64,000 nucleotides of DNA from an uncultured Paracoccaceae bacterium (GCA_943787785.1 CALSNT010000009.1:62001-126000), one strand, 5' to 3'. Positions 17,511 to 26,573 are shown, counted from the first letter of the stretch. The notes: generated from the letters alone by a model not told the origin. Program-made: numbers and translations.

Positions 17511-17717
17511 GTGTCTACAAATACCAAAATCGTGAATCTTAAACCTGCAAAATCCGCGCGTTCGTATGTTCGGTTGGCGCTTCCATCATTCTGGTGTCCA
17601 AAACCTTCAGACGAAGAGCCGAAGGTTGAAAAGCTCAGCAAACGTCAAATGAGTGCGTTGTTTGCGGACGATCTTCTCGCAGGCACCAGTGCCCTGCGGA
17701 CGTTGCGCAGCGCCTGA
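17511..17717 (+). CDS. Small protein, ALFADDL family (second paralogue), unknown function
   Basis: About 68 residues from GTG 17511 (GTG 17505 would add two), behind a six-G run at 17496-17501. The blocks SYVRLALPSFW and LSKRQMSALFADDLLAG align with RPFLRLAFPAL and LSESHVRALFADDLQQ of the upstream paralogue, and both end in a basic LRxLR-type tail. The acidic ADDL segment followed by basic residues may be a short docking motif; that is an inference. No known family was recognised. Confidence 0.68.
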   Translation: MSTNTKIVNLKPAKSARSYVRLALPSFWCPKPSDEEPKVEKLSKRQMSALFADDLLAGTSALRTLRSA

Positions 17718-17738
17718 GCCAAGAAGAACTCGCGTCGG

Positions 17739-17969
17739 TTAATCCGGCGCGACAGCTTGGCGATAATACTCAAGCACAAAAACGCGCAGGGCCGATGCAA
17801 GGCCCTGTTCTGCCGTGCGGTCCCTGTCCACTTCTGCGGCCAGTGTGTTCACCGGTTTGCCGGACGCCGCCGCGATCGCGCGCAGGGCGTCCCAGAATTC
17901 ATCCTCAAGTGTAACGCTTGTGCGGTGTCCCGCGAGAGTCAGCGAGCGCTTGGTGGGCCGCCCGCTCAT
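17739..17969 (-). CDS. Ribbon-helix-helix domain protein
   Basis: This 76-residue protein begins with the RHH strand-helix-helix pattern: RPTKRSLTLAGHRTSVTLEDEFWDALRAIA. The strand residues before the first helix would touch DNA. RHH proteins are dimeric repressors or antitoxin-like regulators, but no toxin gene is adjacent. The start ATG overlaps the stop of the DUF4169 gene (ATGA), which in turn overlaps fumC. It is thus the third gene of a translationally coupled fumC operon. This association is common in Rhodobacteraceae, but its purpose is not known to me. Confidence 0.82.
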   Translation of the reverse strand: MSGRPTKRSLTLAGHRTSVTLEDEFWDALRAIAAASGKPVNTLAAEVDRDRTAEQGLASALRVFVLEYYRQAVAPD

Positions 17970-18139
17970 TCCTGACGTTTTCCATCCAGGTCGCGCGATT
18001 GCTTCAACGCTTGCGCCTGTTCGCGTTTCTTATCCTCGGCGCTGCGCCCAAACTTCACTGCATTCTCGTCTGAGGTCCTGCGTGCTGCCGTTTTCGCCCG
18101 CGCCTTGCGAACCTTGTTGAGGTTGATCGGCTGGCTCAC
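17966..18139 (-). CDS. DUF4169 family small basic protein
   Basis: This 57-residue reading frame starts at GTG 18139 and overlaps the fumC stop (GTGA). It translates as [20 protein letters not shown], then a charged stretch with KFGRS and a Lys/Gln-rich end. This is the DUF4169 pattern (INLN.VRK.RA......ENAVKFGR). Function unknown. It sits between fumC and the RHH gene with overlaps at both ends, so all three are probably co-translated. Confidence 0.82.
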   Translation of the reverse strand: MSQPINLNKVRKARAKTAARRTSDENAVKFGRSAEDKKREQAQALKQSRDLDGKRQE

Positions 18140-19530
18140 CCCTTTGGCCCGATCATCGCTTCAGGTCGGACCACGCGGTCAAATGTGTCTTCGTCGACGA
18201 ACCCCAGGTTCACCGCCTCTTCGCGCAGCGTCGTGCCGTGCTTATGCGCGGTCTTGGCGACCGCCGTGGCATTGTCATAACCAATCTCGGGCGCCAATGC
18301 GGTGACCAGCATCAGCGATTCCCGCATCAGCTTGTCGATCCTGTCAGTGTTGGCGCGAATGCCGACGGCACAGTTGTCGGTGAATGCACTCGCCGCGTCT
18401 CCCAGAAGCTGCATGGATTGCAGCAGGTTGTAGGCCATCATTGGTTTATAGACGTTCAGCTCGAAGTGCCCCTGCGACCCGGCAAACCCCACGGCCGCAT
18501 CATTGCCCATCACATGGGCACAAACCTGCGTCAGCGCCTCGCACTGGGTCGGGTTGACCTTGCCCGGCATGATCGAGCTTCCGGGCTCGTTCTCGGGCAG
18601 CAGCAGTTCATAGAGGCCGCACCGCGGGCCAGAGCCAAGCAGGCGAATATCGTTGGCTATCTTAAACAGGCTGGAAGCGACCGTTCGGCAGGCCCCGGAC
18701 ATCTCGACCATCGCATCATGGGCGGCCAGTGCCTCAAACTTGTTCGGAGCGGTTACGAAGGGCAGGCCCGTAATCGCGGCCATGTTCGCTGCAACCGTCT
18801 CGGCCCATCCGGGCCGCGTGTTCAGCCCTGTACCGACTGCCGTGCCACCCTGCGCCAACTCGTAAATCCGTGGCAGAGCGCCTTCCACCCGCGCGATCCC
18901 CATTGCGACCTGATGCGCATAGCCGGAAAACTCCTGCGCCAGCGTCATTGGGGTGGCGTCCATCGTATGGGTGCGGCCAATTTTGATGATGCCATCAAAC
19001 TCTGTGACCTTTTCTTCAAGCACGGCATGAAGTTTTTGCAGCCCGGGCAGCAGTACATCGCGCGCTGTCATCGCGGTGGCGATATGCATCGCGGTCGGGA
19101 AGGTATCGTTCGACGATTGCCCCATGTTGCAGTGATCATTCGGATGTACCGGCTTCTTCGATCCGATCTCGCCTCCCAGCAATTCAATCGCCCGATTCGC
19201 GATCACCTCATTGGCGTTCATGTTGGACTGAGTGCCCGAACCCGTTTGCCAGACCACAAGTGGGAAGTGGTCGTCCAGCTTGCCTGTCACGACCTCGGAA
19301 GCTGCCTCGATCATCGCGTCAGCCAGTGTCCCGTCCAGGGCACCTGCGTCGCGGTTCGCCTCGGCGCAGGCTTGCTTGATGACGCCTAATGCACGGACAA
19401 TGGCGATTGGCTGACGCTCCCAGCCGATGGGGAAGTTCATCAAGCTGCGCTGTGTCTGGGCGCCCCAGTATTTGTCACTGGGAACCTTCAGCGGGCCAAA
19501 GCTGTCGGTCTCGGTGCGGGTGCTGGTCAT
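18136..19530 (-). CDS. fumC: Fumarate hydratase class II
   Basis: This 464-residue iron-independent fumarase converts fumarate and L-malate in the TCA cycle as a homotetramer. It has the superfamily signature [11 protein letters not shown] (about 316-326), the N-terminal [20 protein letters not shown], and the [20 protein letters not shown] substrate region. The length is standard. It leads the coupled fumC-DUF4169-RHH operon, and is divergent from the TPR gene with a 99-bp gap that must hold both promoters. Confidence 0.97.
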   Translation of the reverse strand: MTSTRTETDSFGPLKVPSDKYWGAQTQRSLMNFPIGWERQPIAIVRALGVIKQACAEANRDAGALDGTLADAMIEAASEVVTGKLDDHFPLVVWQTGSGTQSNMNANEVIANRAIELLGGEIGSKKPVHPNDHCNMGQSSNDTFPTAMHIATAMTARDVLLPGLQKLHAVLEEKVTEFDGIIKIGRTHTMDATPMTLAQEFSGYAHQVAMGIARVEGALPRIYELAQGGTAVGTGLNTRPGWAETVAANMAAITGLPFVTAPNKFEALAAHDAMVEMSGACRTVASSLFKIANDIRLLGSGPRCGLYELLLPENEPGSSIMPGKVNPTQCEALTQVCAHVMGNDAAVGFAGSQGHFELNVYKPMMAYNLLQSMQLLGDAASAFTDNCAVGIRANTDRIDKLMRESLMLVTALAPEIGYDNATAVAKTAHKHGTTLREEAVNLGFVDEDTFDRVVRPEAMIGPKG

Positions 19531-19629
19531 GAAATACCTCGTCCAGATGGGGTTGCGGATGAGTTACCCTTGATCGACTCGGATTCCAATGTGCTATGGA
19601 AAACAGGGGACAGATTCTGAGGAGCAGTT

Positions 19630-21255
19630 ATGGACGACTATTATGACCTGGGCGGCTATAGCCGCGAAGTCCAAACATCGAGCGCCGACGCGCAGATCTG
19701 GTTCGATCGGGGCCTCAACTGGACCTATGGATTTCATCATGAAGAGGCGATTGCCTGTTTCGAAAAGGCGCTGACTGCAGATCCGGACTGCGCGATGGCC
19801 CATTGGGGCGTCGCCTATGCAATCGGGCCGAACTACAACCTGCAATGGGCTGATTTCTCGGATGAGGAACGAGCAATTTGCATGGAGCGTGGCCGCACAG
19901 CGTTGGCAGCGGCAGAGGCGTCAGGGGCCGAGGCACAGCTGATCGACGCATTGCGTGCGCGATATGCAGAGGACGGGATTCCGGGCGTAGACGACTTCGG
20001 GCCTTTCAACGATTCCTATGCGAATGCGATGCGTTAGGTTCATAAGGCAAATCCAAATGACCTCGACATAATATCGCTTTTTGTTGAGGCGCTGATGAAT
20101 CGCACACCATGGCAGTTGTGGGACTTGAAGACCCGACAGCCTGCGGAAGGTGCAGATACGGCCGAGGCGATTGCGGCGCTGGACACCGCATTCGCCAACT
20201 TGCCCGGTGCGCGGCGACATCCGGGGTTGCTTCATCTGCACATTCACCTGATGGAAATGTCACCGACGCCCGAAGCCGCATTGCCTTCTGGAGATGCATT
20301 GGTTGGGCTGGTCCCCGCGTCGGGCCACCTGATGCACATGGCGACACATATCGACGTTCTCTGCGGCGATTACCTGAACACCATCAGCCGCAATCAGGCC
20401 GCAACCGTGGCCGACGCTCAGTATTTCAGCCGCGAGGGCAAGGAACATTTTTATACGCTTTACGCGGCGCATAACATCCACTTCACCATCTATGGTGCTA
20501 TGTTCCTTGGGCAAAAAGCGGTTGCGCTGAGGGCAGCGGATGAGCTGGCCGGGTTCATGTCCCGTGACGTAGTCGAGATGATGCCAGAGTTCGCAGAAGC
20601 CTTCGTGCCGATGAAACAGCATGTCCTGATCCGTTTCGGCGACTGGGATGCGATCAAGGCCCAGAAACTGCCGGAGGAACCGGAACTCTACCGGATGTCC
20701 ACCGCGCTGACCCACTACGCCAAATCGGTTGCCCATTCTGCAACAGATGAAATCGCCGAGGCCGAGGCCGAGCGTGAAGCCTTTCTGAATGCGAAGGCAA
20801 GCATGCCTGATGAATGGATGTTTTTTAACAATAAATGCAATGATTTATTAGGCGTTGCCGAAGCGATGCTTGAAGGCGAACTGGCCTACCGCAAGGCAGA
20901 TTATGACGGCGCCTACGATCATCTGCGCCGCTCGGTCCACCTGTCGGACAATTTGGCCTATGACGAGCCATGGGGCTGGATGCAGCCTGCGCGCCACGCA
21001 CTTGGCGCATTGCTCATGGAGCAGGGTCATGTGGACGAGGCCGAGGCCGTGTATCGCGCTGATCTGGGCTACGACGACACGTTGGCGCGACCACATCAGC
21101 ATCCAGAGAATGTCTGGTCACTTCACGGACTGCACGAATGTCTCGTTCGCAGCGGCAACGCGACCGAAGCGGCGCTGATTAAGCCGCGCCTCGACATTGT
21201 CGCAGCACGCGCAGATGTGCCGATCCGCGCATCGTGCTTTTGCAGAAGATCCTGA
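19630..21255 (+). pseudogene. TPR-repeat protein gene interrupted by an in-frame TAG
   Basis: The frame from ATG 19630 (with GAGGAG just upstream) encodes a TPR-type helical repeat protein of about 541 residues, but a TAG stands at 20035-20037 in the sequence NAMR-stop-VHKANPNDLDI. Reading continues in the same frame to 21255, with family-like segments HIHLMEMS, GHLMHMATHIDVL and a closing ASCFCR. A single base change (for example from CAG, GAG or AAG) explains the stop. Without repair the gene gives a 135-residue fragment, and a restart at ATG 20095 could give a 386-residue one. Part of the 3' half near 20820-20850 is unusually AT-rich. Function is unknown. Confidence 0.75.
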
Positions 21256-21256
21256 A

Positions 21257-21703
21257 TTACTTGCGAAAACTGTCCAGGCTGACGACTTCGCCAGGGGCCG
21301 CGTCAGTGTCGTTCTCATCGCTGCCGGGATCATCGTTATCGCCGTCGTCCTCGGTCGTCTCGAACCGCAGGCCAAATTCAACCGACGGGTCCACAAAAGT
21401 GCGGATCGCGTCATAGGGGATATAGAGCGGTTCCGGTTGGTCGCCGAAATTCAGGGTCACGCCGAAGCCATCGTCCGTGACTTTCAGATTGTCATACCAA
21501 TGCTGCATCACGACAGTCATTTCTTCGGGGAACCGATCACTTAGCCAGTCAGCGATTTCGACATCTGGATGCAGCGTGTCGAAAGTGATGAAAAAATGAT
21601 GCTCTCCGGGAAGGCCATTGGCCTCGATATCCGTCAGAACCTCTTGGATGAGGCCGCGCATTGCGCGGTGCATCAGGTTTCCATAGTCGATCCGGCGGGT
21701 CAT
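21257..21703 (-). CDS. sspB: SspB-family ClpXP adaptor
   Basis: The 148-residue protein begins MTRRIDYGNLMHRAMRGLI and contains HHFFITFDT and a long acidic, variable tail ending GEVVSLDSFRK. This is the alphaproteobacterial SspB pattern: a substrate-binding domain that holds ssrA-tagged proteins plus a C-terminal peptide that docks on ClpX. Its presence 4.5 kb from the ssrA gene is notable, since it would deliver that gene's tagged products. An upstream in-frame extension to 21814 is not conserved-looking, so ATG 21703 is chosen. Convergent with the TPR gene. Confidence 0.88.
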   Translation of the reverse strand: MTRRIDYGNLMHRAMRGLIQEVLTDIEANGLPGEHHFFITFDTLHPDVEIADWLSDRFPEEMTVVMQHWYDNLKVTDDGFGVTLNFGDQPEPLYIPYDAIRTFVDPSVEFGLRFETTEDDGDNDDPGSDENDTDAAPGEVVSLDSFRK

Positions 21704-21779
21704 GGGCAGGCTTCTGTTAGGGTCGGGCAAACCATACTGGATTCGCAGGCGATGAAAAGAGACGGTCGCCTGTGACGGC

Positions 21780-23030
21780 TTATGCGATCCCGAATGCGCC
21801 GGATCCTGCCCCAAGCAGCGCCGCCAGACCCAGAACGGCAGGTAATCCCCAGTGGCGAAGCAGGATCAGATAGCCTGCGAGGATTGCCAGCCCGATGGCG
21901 ACGATATTGATGCTCGTCAGGTCGGGGGTCAGCAGAGTCGCCGGACCAAGCCGCTCCTCGCCGACACGCTCAAAGAACACATGGACGGCAAACCAGATCG
22001 ACAGGTTCAGGATGACGCCCACGACGGCGGCAGTAATTGCCCGCAGCGCTCCCGACAGTCGTGGGCGGGTAGCGATCCAGTCGATGTAGGGCGCGCCTGC
22101 GAAAATCCACAGGAAGCAGGGCGTGAAGGTCATCCAAATCGTTACCAGTGCGGCCAGTAACGCCAGCCCGATGCCGCCTTCGCGGTATCCAGCCAGGAAG
22201 CCTACGAACTCGGCCACCAGGATCAGTGGTCCTGGCGTCGTCTCGGCCAAGCCAAGCCCGTCCATCATCTCGGGTAAAGTCAGCCAGCCGAAGTCGCCGA
22301 CTACGGCTTGCGTCATGTAGGCGAGGACCGCGTAGGCCCCGCCGAAAGTCACCACCGCGAGTTTAGAGAAAAACACTCCGATTTCGACCAGCAGCGTCGC
22401 GTCCAGCGCCCATAACAGCGCCAGCGGCGCCGCCAAGATAACGGCCCAGATTGCGACCGTTGCGAGGGTGTTCGCCTTGGCGCGCGGCGGGGCCTCGGTC
22501 GCTGTGCCGCGCGCGGTTGCCAAACCCCAAATCCCGGCGGCAATGACGATCACAGGGTAGGGCAGGTGGAAAACAAAAATGCCCATAAACGCCAACCCGG
22601 CGATCACCCAATGGTCGGTTCCCTTCAACGCCTTTCTGGAGACGCGCAGCAGCGCCTCAATCACGATTATTACGACCGTGGCCTGCACGCCCAGAAACAG
22701 GGCGGCAACGAACGGCACTTGCCCGAACCAGGCATAAATCGCGGCGAGGGCGGCGATCACGATAGCGCCGGGGATGACGAACAGCCCGCCGGCGATCAGC
22801 CCGCCGGCCACCCCGCGCAACTTCCACCCGGCGTAGGTGGCCAGTTGCATCGCTTCCGGCCCCGGCAGCAGCATGCAGAACGACAGGGCGTTCAGATACT
22901 CCTGTTCGGATAACCACTTACGGTCCTCAACAAACTCTCGGTGCATCAGGGCGATTTGCGCCGCCGGGCCGCCGAAACTCAGCAGACCAATCCGCGATGA
23001 GACCCGTGTCAGGTCAGCAATCGAGACCAT
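21780..23030 (-). CDS. chrA: Chromate efflux transporter ChrA
   Basis: This 416-residue inner-membrane protein has two homologous CHR domains of about five helices each. The N-terminal domain carries FGGPAAQIALMHREFVEDRKWL and LLPGPEAMQLATYAGW, and the second carries TFGGAYAVLAYM and ETTPGPLILV. ChrA expels chromate using the proton-motive force. ATG 23030 is one base after the stop of the chrB-like gene, so the two form an operon. A longer frame upstream merely reads through chrB in another frame. Confidence 0.94.
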   Translation of the reverse strand: MVSIADLTRVSSRIGLLSFGGPAAQIALMHREFVEDRKWLSEQEYLNALSFCMLLPGPEAMQLATYAGWKLRGVAGGLIAGGLFVIPGAIVIAALAAIYAWFGQVPFVAALFLGVQATVVIIVIEALLRVSRKALKGTDHWVIAGLAFMGIFVFHLPYPVIVIAAGIWGLATARGTATEAPPRAKANTLATVAIWAVILAAPLALLWALDATLLVEIGVFFSKLAVVTFGGAYAVLAYMTQAVVGDFGWLTLPEMMDGLGLAETTPGPLILVAEFVGFLAGYREGGIGLALLAALVTIWMTFTPCFLWIFAGAPYIDWIATRPRLSGALRAITAAVVGVILNLSIWFAVHVFFERVGEERLGPATLLTPDLTSINIVAIGLAILAGYLILLRHWGLPAVLGLAALLGAGSGAFGIA

Positions 23031-23031
23031 C

Positions 23032-23844
23032 TCAGCTGCGCCCGCCGGGCCATTCGTCCACTTCCTCGTGACCGTCGCGCGCCCAGCGATAGAGCGCATC
23101 GTAGAGGCCCATGCCAGCGTCCAGCTGCGCCTGATCGTCCTTGAATTGCCGCGACAGACCAACGGACACGGCCAGCAAACCGGCGGCGGCCGGGTGCAGG
23201 TCATGGTTGTTGGTATCCGCGCCGCGTACCACGGTGCTGAGGCGATCCAGAGTCTCGGTCCGCAGGCCGAAATCATCCAGCATGGCGTCAAATGTGCAGA
23301 GGTCACCGCGATGACTGAAATGCGCGCCTTCGACGTCGAAAGGGGTGGCGTTCAGTCGGTCGGCCACGCCTTCAACCTGATCCGGAGCGACGAACAGGAA
23401 CCGTGCATCCCGGTCAACGAAGCGGCGGATCAACCAAGGACAGGCAATGCGATCGATCTTCGGGCGGTGCCGGGTGACCCAGAGTGTCGCGCCATCGACC
23501 GGGGCGGGCAGGGCGGCCAGCGGAATGCGCGGTGCTCTATCGTGGTCGCGCCAGCCATACATGCCGCCGGTCACAAACTCGCTCTGCAGTCCCTCAGCGC
23601 GCAGCCAGGCACAGACCCCCTGACTCAGCTTCAACCCTTTCTGGCAGGTGATGACGGAGGGCCGCCCGGCGAGCATCGTAAGCATTCCGGGTAGGTCAGT
23701 GTGCGAATGCCGCACTGAGCCGGGGATCAGATAGGGGTCGTCAGTGAAGTCGGGATCAATGCACACATCGACGATCACCGGGCAATCCGGCGTTCCGATC
23801 AAACGTAGAAGTTGGGCAACAGAAATTTCATTTGGGCCAGCCAT
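23032..23844 (-). CDS. Rhodanese-ChrB fusion, chromate resistance protein
   Basis: The 270-residue protein has two parts. Residues about 1-110 form a rhodanese-like domain, with IVDVCIDPDF and a VITCQKGLKLS loop containing the candidate catalytic Cys. Residues about 120-270 form the ChrB C-terminal domain (WVTRHRPKIDRIACPWLIRR, then HRGDLCTFDAML). ChrB proteins are needed for full chromate resistance and may sense or reduce chromate. This version lacks the N-terminal ChrB domain and has a rhodanese domain instead. It is directly followed by chrA. Confidence 0.88.
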   Translation of the reverse strand: MAGPNEISVAQLLRLIGTPDCPVIVDVCIDPDFTDDPYLIPGSVRHSHTDLPGMLTMLAGRPSVITCQKGLKLSQGVCAWLRAEGLQSEFVTGGMYGWRDHDRAPRIPLAALPAPVDGATLWVTRHRPKIDRIACPWLIRRFVDRDARFLFVAPDQVEGVADRLNATPFDVEGAHFSHRGDLCTFDAMLDDFGLRTETLDRLSTVVRGADTNNHDLHPAAAGLLAVSVGLSRQFKDDQAQLDAGMGLYDALYRWARDGHEEVDEWPGGRS

Positions 23845-24024
23845 GGGGGCATCCTTTCAGCCGTATATGTCAAGGATGCGAACGTCGGGCCGTGGCCTCA
23901 CGAGGCTGTCGCGCGCCCCATGGCGTATGCATGGCGAATGTTCTGCCACTGGTCAAGACCACCATGTTGACGCAAGGGTAAGTGCTGTCTAAGTTTCAGC
24001 TGATTTCGATCAAAGGATTTCCCG

Positions 24025-26112
24025 GTGAAAGCGCTGCTGAACCGCACTTGGAATTTGTGCCGGCTTGGATCGGACATATTCGATCAGCAACGCAATGGCA
24101 TCGTCCTCCTGACGCTTGTTCCATTCCTGATTTCCGGCACCTTTTTCGCCATGCTGAACGGAGAACTTTCGGCAAGTTTCGAGGGTAGCACGCCCCAGAT
24201 ATTCAAACCGACCGCTGCACTGGCGCTGACCGTCTTGACGGGAACACTATTGCTCAAGCAACGAACGATCCACTTTGTCGGACCATTGATGGCCGCGGTG
24301 ACGTTGTTGGCGATGGCTCTGAAACAGGCCGACCTGCTTGACCGGATCAAGATCAATTGGTTCGCGAACGTCGGCTGGAGCTATCTTTACGGGATATATT
24401 TCGTCACCGTCTGCCTCAGCGTGATCCAGATTGCGCGCGGTCCGACCATGTCAACCTGGCTGTTTCGCGCCATCGCACTGTTGCTGATCCTCGACGTGAT
24501 CTTGTCCGTTCTGTTCTCTGGGTGGAGCGTGCTGCATCCCCTATTCCTGGCTTATTTTCCGTCACAGTTCGGCGTGTTAATTGGTCTGATGACGCTGATG
24601 CTGGTGCGGATGGTCGTCAAATTCATCACCGAGAATGCCGAAACCAAAAAACGCATGTCCGAAGTCGATCCTGTCTTCATGCGCAGTGTCTGGTGGACAT
24701 CATTTCGACTCTGGTGGCCGATGCTGGCAATTTTTGCGGTGTGCCTTCTGGGATATGGCTACTTGAACGACCGGTTAATAAATCGACCGCTGATCGAGCA
24801 CCTCGATAATTTCGAAGCCCGCACCGATCCGCCCCCGGTGGTGTTCGAGGGGGGGGCTCCACTTAGCGCAACGGCACCGCAGTCAGAAACGGTCGAGGCG
24901 ACGTCAACCGCACTGACCACCCGAATGATCGCGAAACAGACCGAGGCCATTAATGCCAGGATCGACGCGACAATGGACGGGTCTCAGAACACCATCGACA
25001 GCATTATGGGCGCAGCTGACACCAGCTTACCGCACCGGTTTCCAGGAACGCATACGCGCCGCTGCGGATTTCTCGACATCATTTGCTATATCGAAAACGG
25101 CATCAAATCGATGATTAACAGCGCTTACGCCAGCGCACGGGCCAACATGTTGGCCGACCTGAAGGCCGAACTTCAGCAGCAGAAGAAAAATGGCGAAGAC
25201 ATACAGGCCAATGCAAAGGCCGAGGTGCTGACGCGTGCAGCCGAGCTTGAGCGCCAGTCCCATCGTCGCATCCGCGATACCGCGACCGGATTGCGCTATG
25301 CCGGTTGGGCAACGCTGGCCTATTCGATCCTGATCCTGGCCAAAAGTTTCATGATCGTTTTCGCCCGCGTGTTTTACGCGAAAGTTTCCACAACGCCTGC
25401 GCGCCCTGACGACGCAGCTCCAAGATCGAGGGCCCAACCCGGACGAATGGCAACGCTGGGAAGCCAACACAAACTGGCACCCGGCGATGGTTATTGGCGC
25501 TATTTCATCAGCTTCAAGGCCTGCGGGAACAACGTGGTGGACCGACGCCGCATCCCGCAATCAATGGCGTTAGTTCTGAAGCGCTTGTGGTCGCGCAATT
25601 ACATGATGTGTCTGGTCGATTTCAAAGCGGACAAAGCCATAAAATCCTGCGATCTGATCGTCGACCCACCTGCCGAGATCGTGCAATGGGATCTAAAGAA
25701 AAATGACGAGGTCTTCGTCGACATGGGGGCCGTCATCGGCTTTTCCGACAGTTGCCAGCTGCGCGGTTGTATCTCCCTGTCACTCGGAGCGCTGATTTTT
25801 GGGCGCGTGTTCTACCACTCGATACAGGGACCGGGCCGCTTGTATATCAAGACACGCTCGGCGCCGTTGGCGGCCGGAAAGCCCGGGACGAACAACATCA
25901 TGCAGGCCTCGAGCCTGGTGGCTTGGCGACGCGATACCGAATTCAATGTCGTGAGTTCCCTGACCGTGGGGGATACCTTCCTCAGCGGCTATTCCATCCG
26001 CAAGGCAGATCGCCGCCAACACATGGTGATCTACGACACCAGTCAGACCCGCCGTGTCAGCGCCTCAGGCGGCATCCTCAGAATGGCCCGCGCTTTTCTG
26101 ATCCCGTTCTAG
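24025..26112 (+). CDS. Large membrane protein with coiled coil and C-terminal AIM24-like domain, unknown
   Basis: This 695-residue protein starts at GTG 24025 behind AAGGA. About seven hydrophobic helices occupy residues 25-255, followed by a periplasmic-looking linker (about 260-360) and an Ala/Lys/Gln-rich coiled coil (about 375-430). A last helix (about 435-460) precedes a beta-rich C-terminal region (about 495-690) with VFVDMGAVIGFSDS, HSIQGPGRLYIKT and ASSLVAWRRDTEF. That last part resembles AIM24-family folds (beta-helical barrels, in mitochondria linked to inner-membrane organisation). The combination is not one I recognise. It stands alone between chrB (divergent) and ssrA (convergent). 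Confidence 0.6.
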   Translation: MKALLNRTWNLCRLGSDIFDQQRNGIVLLTLVPFLISGTFFAMLNGELSASFEGSTPQIFKPTAALALTVLTGTLLLKQRTIHFVGPLMAAVTLLAMALKQADLLDRIKINWFANVGWSYLYGIYFVTVCLSVIQIARGPTMSTWLFRAIALLLILDVILSVLFSGWSVLHPLFLAYFPSQFGVLIGLMTLMLVRMVVKFITENAETKKRMSEVDPVFMRSVWWTSFRLWWPMLAIFAVCLLGYGYLNDRLINRPLIEHLDNFEARTDPPPVVFEGGAPLSATAPQSETVEATSTALTTRMIAKQTEAINARIDATMDGSQNTIDSIMGAADTSLPHRFPGTHTRRCGFLDIICYIENGIKSMINSAYASARANMLADLKAELQQQKKNGEDIQANAKAEVLTRAAELERQSHRRIRDTATGLRYAGWATLAYSILILAKSFMIVFARVFYAKVSTTPARPDDAAPRSRAQPGRMATLGSQHKLAPGDGYWRYFISFKACGNNVVDRRRIPQSMALVLKRLWSRNYMMCLVDFKADKAIKSCDLIVDPPAEIVQWDLKKNDEVFVDMGAVIGFSDSCQLRGCISLSLGALIFGRVFYHSIQGPGRLYIKTRSAPLAAGKPGTNNIMQASSLVAWRRDTEFNVVSSLTVGDTFLSGYSIRKADRRQHMVIYDTSQTRRVSASGGILRMARAFLIPF

Positions 26113-26149
26113 TAACAAGCGCTTGCTCGTCCTTGAACTGAACGGGCTG

Positions 26150-26493
26150 ACTTTCGGACTCAGGGATTTCAGGAAAAGGTGCCGGATTCTGTTGCCAGGC
26201 TCCGGCGGGCCCCGCCTTACGCTGCTAGGCGAAAGGACTTAGATTTCGATATTCCGCACTGCTTACGCAGCGAGGGCCATCGGAGCTTTGTTGTCATTTG
26301 CAACTAGCTTTTTCGGACCGATAACGGTGGTACCTCACCGAAACAAAGCAAACCCCTTTAGACGTCCGTCGATCCTATTTCGTCCCCATGATCCCCAAAT
26401 GAAGGATATTTGGTGGAGACGCCGGGTACCGCCCCCGGGTCCGATCCGCTTATTACGAGCGCGTTTATGTCCATAGTTCCCGTTGCCGGGGAC
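26150..26493 (-). ncRNA. ssrA: tmRNA, two-piece circularly permuted ssrA
   Basis: tmRNA rescues stalled ribosomes and tags their products for ClpXP. On the minus strand the acceptor piece comes first, ending in the T-arm stem CCGGG/CCCGG, CGTCTCC and ACCA at 26411. A 23-nt spacer follows, then the coding piece starts GGGGACG at 26387. GGGGACG pairs with CGTCTCC over seven pairs, including the G3-U70 wobble that AlaRS recognises. The tag frame (26301-26263) reads ANDNKAPMALAA-stop, an alphaproteobacterial degradation tag. P2-like pairing links TTTGCTT with AAGCGGA. The T-loop reads GGCGGTA rather than TTCRANY, which I believe is usual in this lineage. The outer 5' and 3' ends are approximate; processing removes the spacer. 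Confidence 0.9.
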
Positions 26494-26499
26494 AGTTCG

Positions 26500-26528
26500 A
26501 ATATAGGGTGCGTGCCCCGGCACATCAA
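26500..26528 (-). promoter_or_regulatory. Sigma-70 type promoter of ssrA
   Basis: On the minus strand, TTGATG (26528-26523) and TATATT (26505-26500) are separated by exactly 17 bp. Transcription would start near 26493, about 80 nt before the acceptor piece's CCA end, leaving a short 5' part for processing. Confidence 0.65.
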
Positions 26529-26573
26529 GAACCAACACGATACCGATCATTGGTTCTGGAATATTCCGGGGGT

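Noticed and set aside
26288-26476. Open frame of 62 codons in the 26113-26605 gap
   Set aside because: It lies antisense within ssrA and has no protein features.
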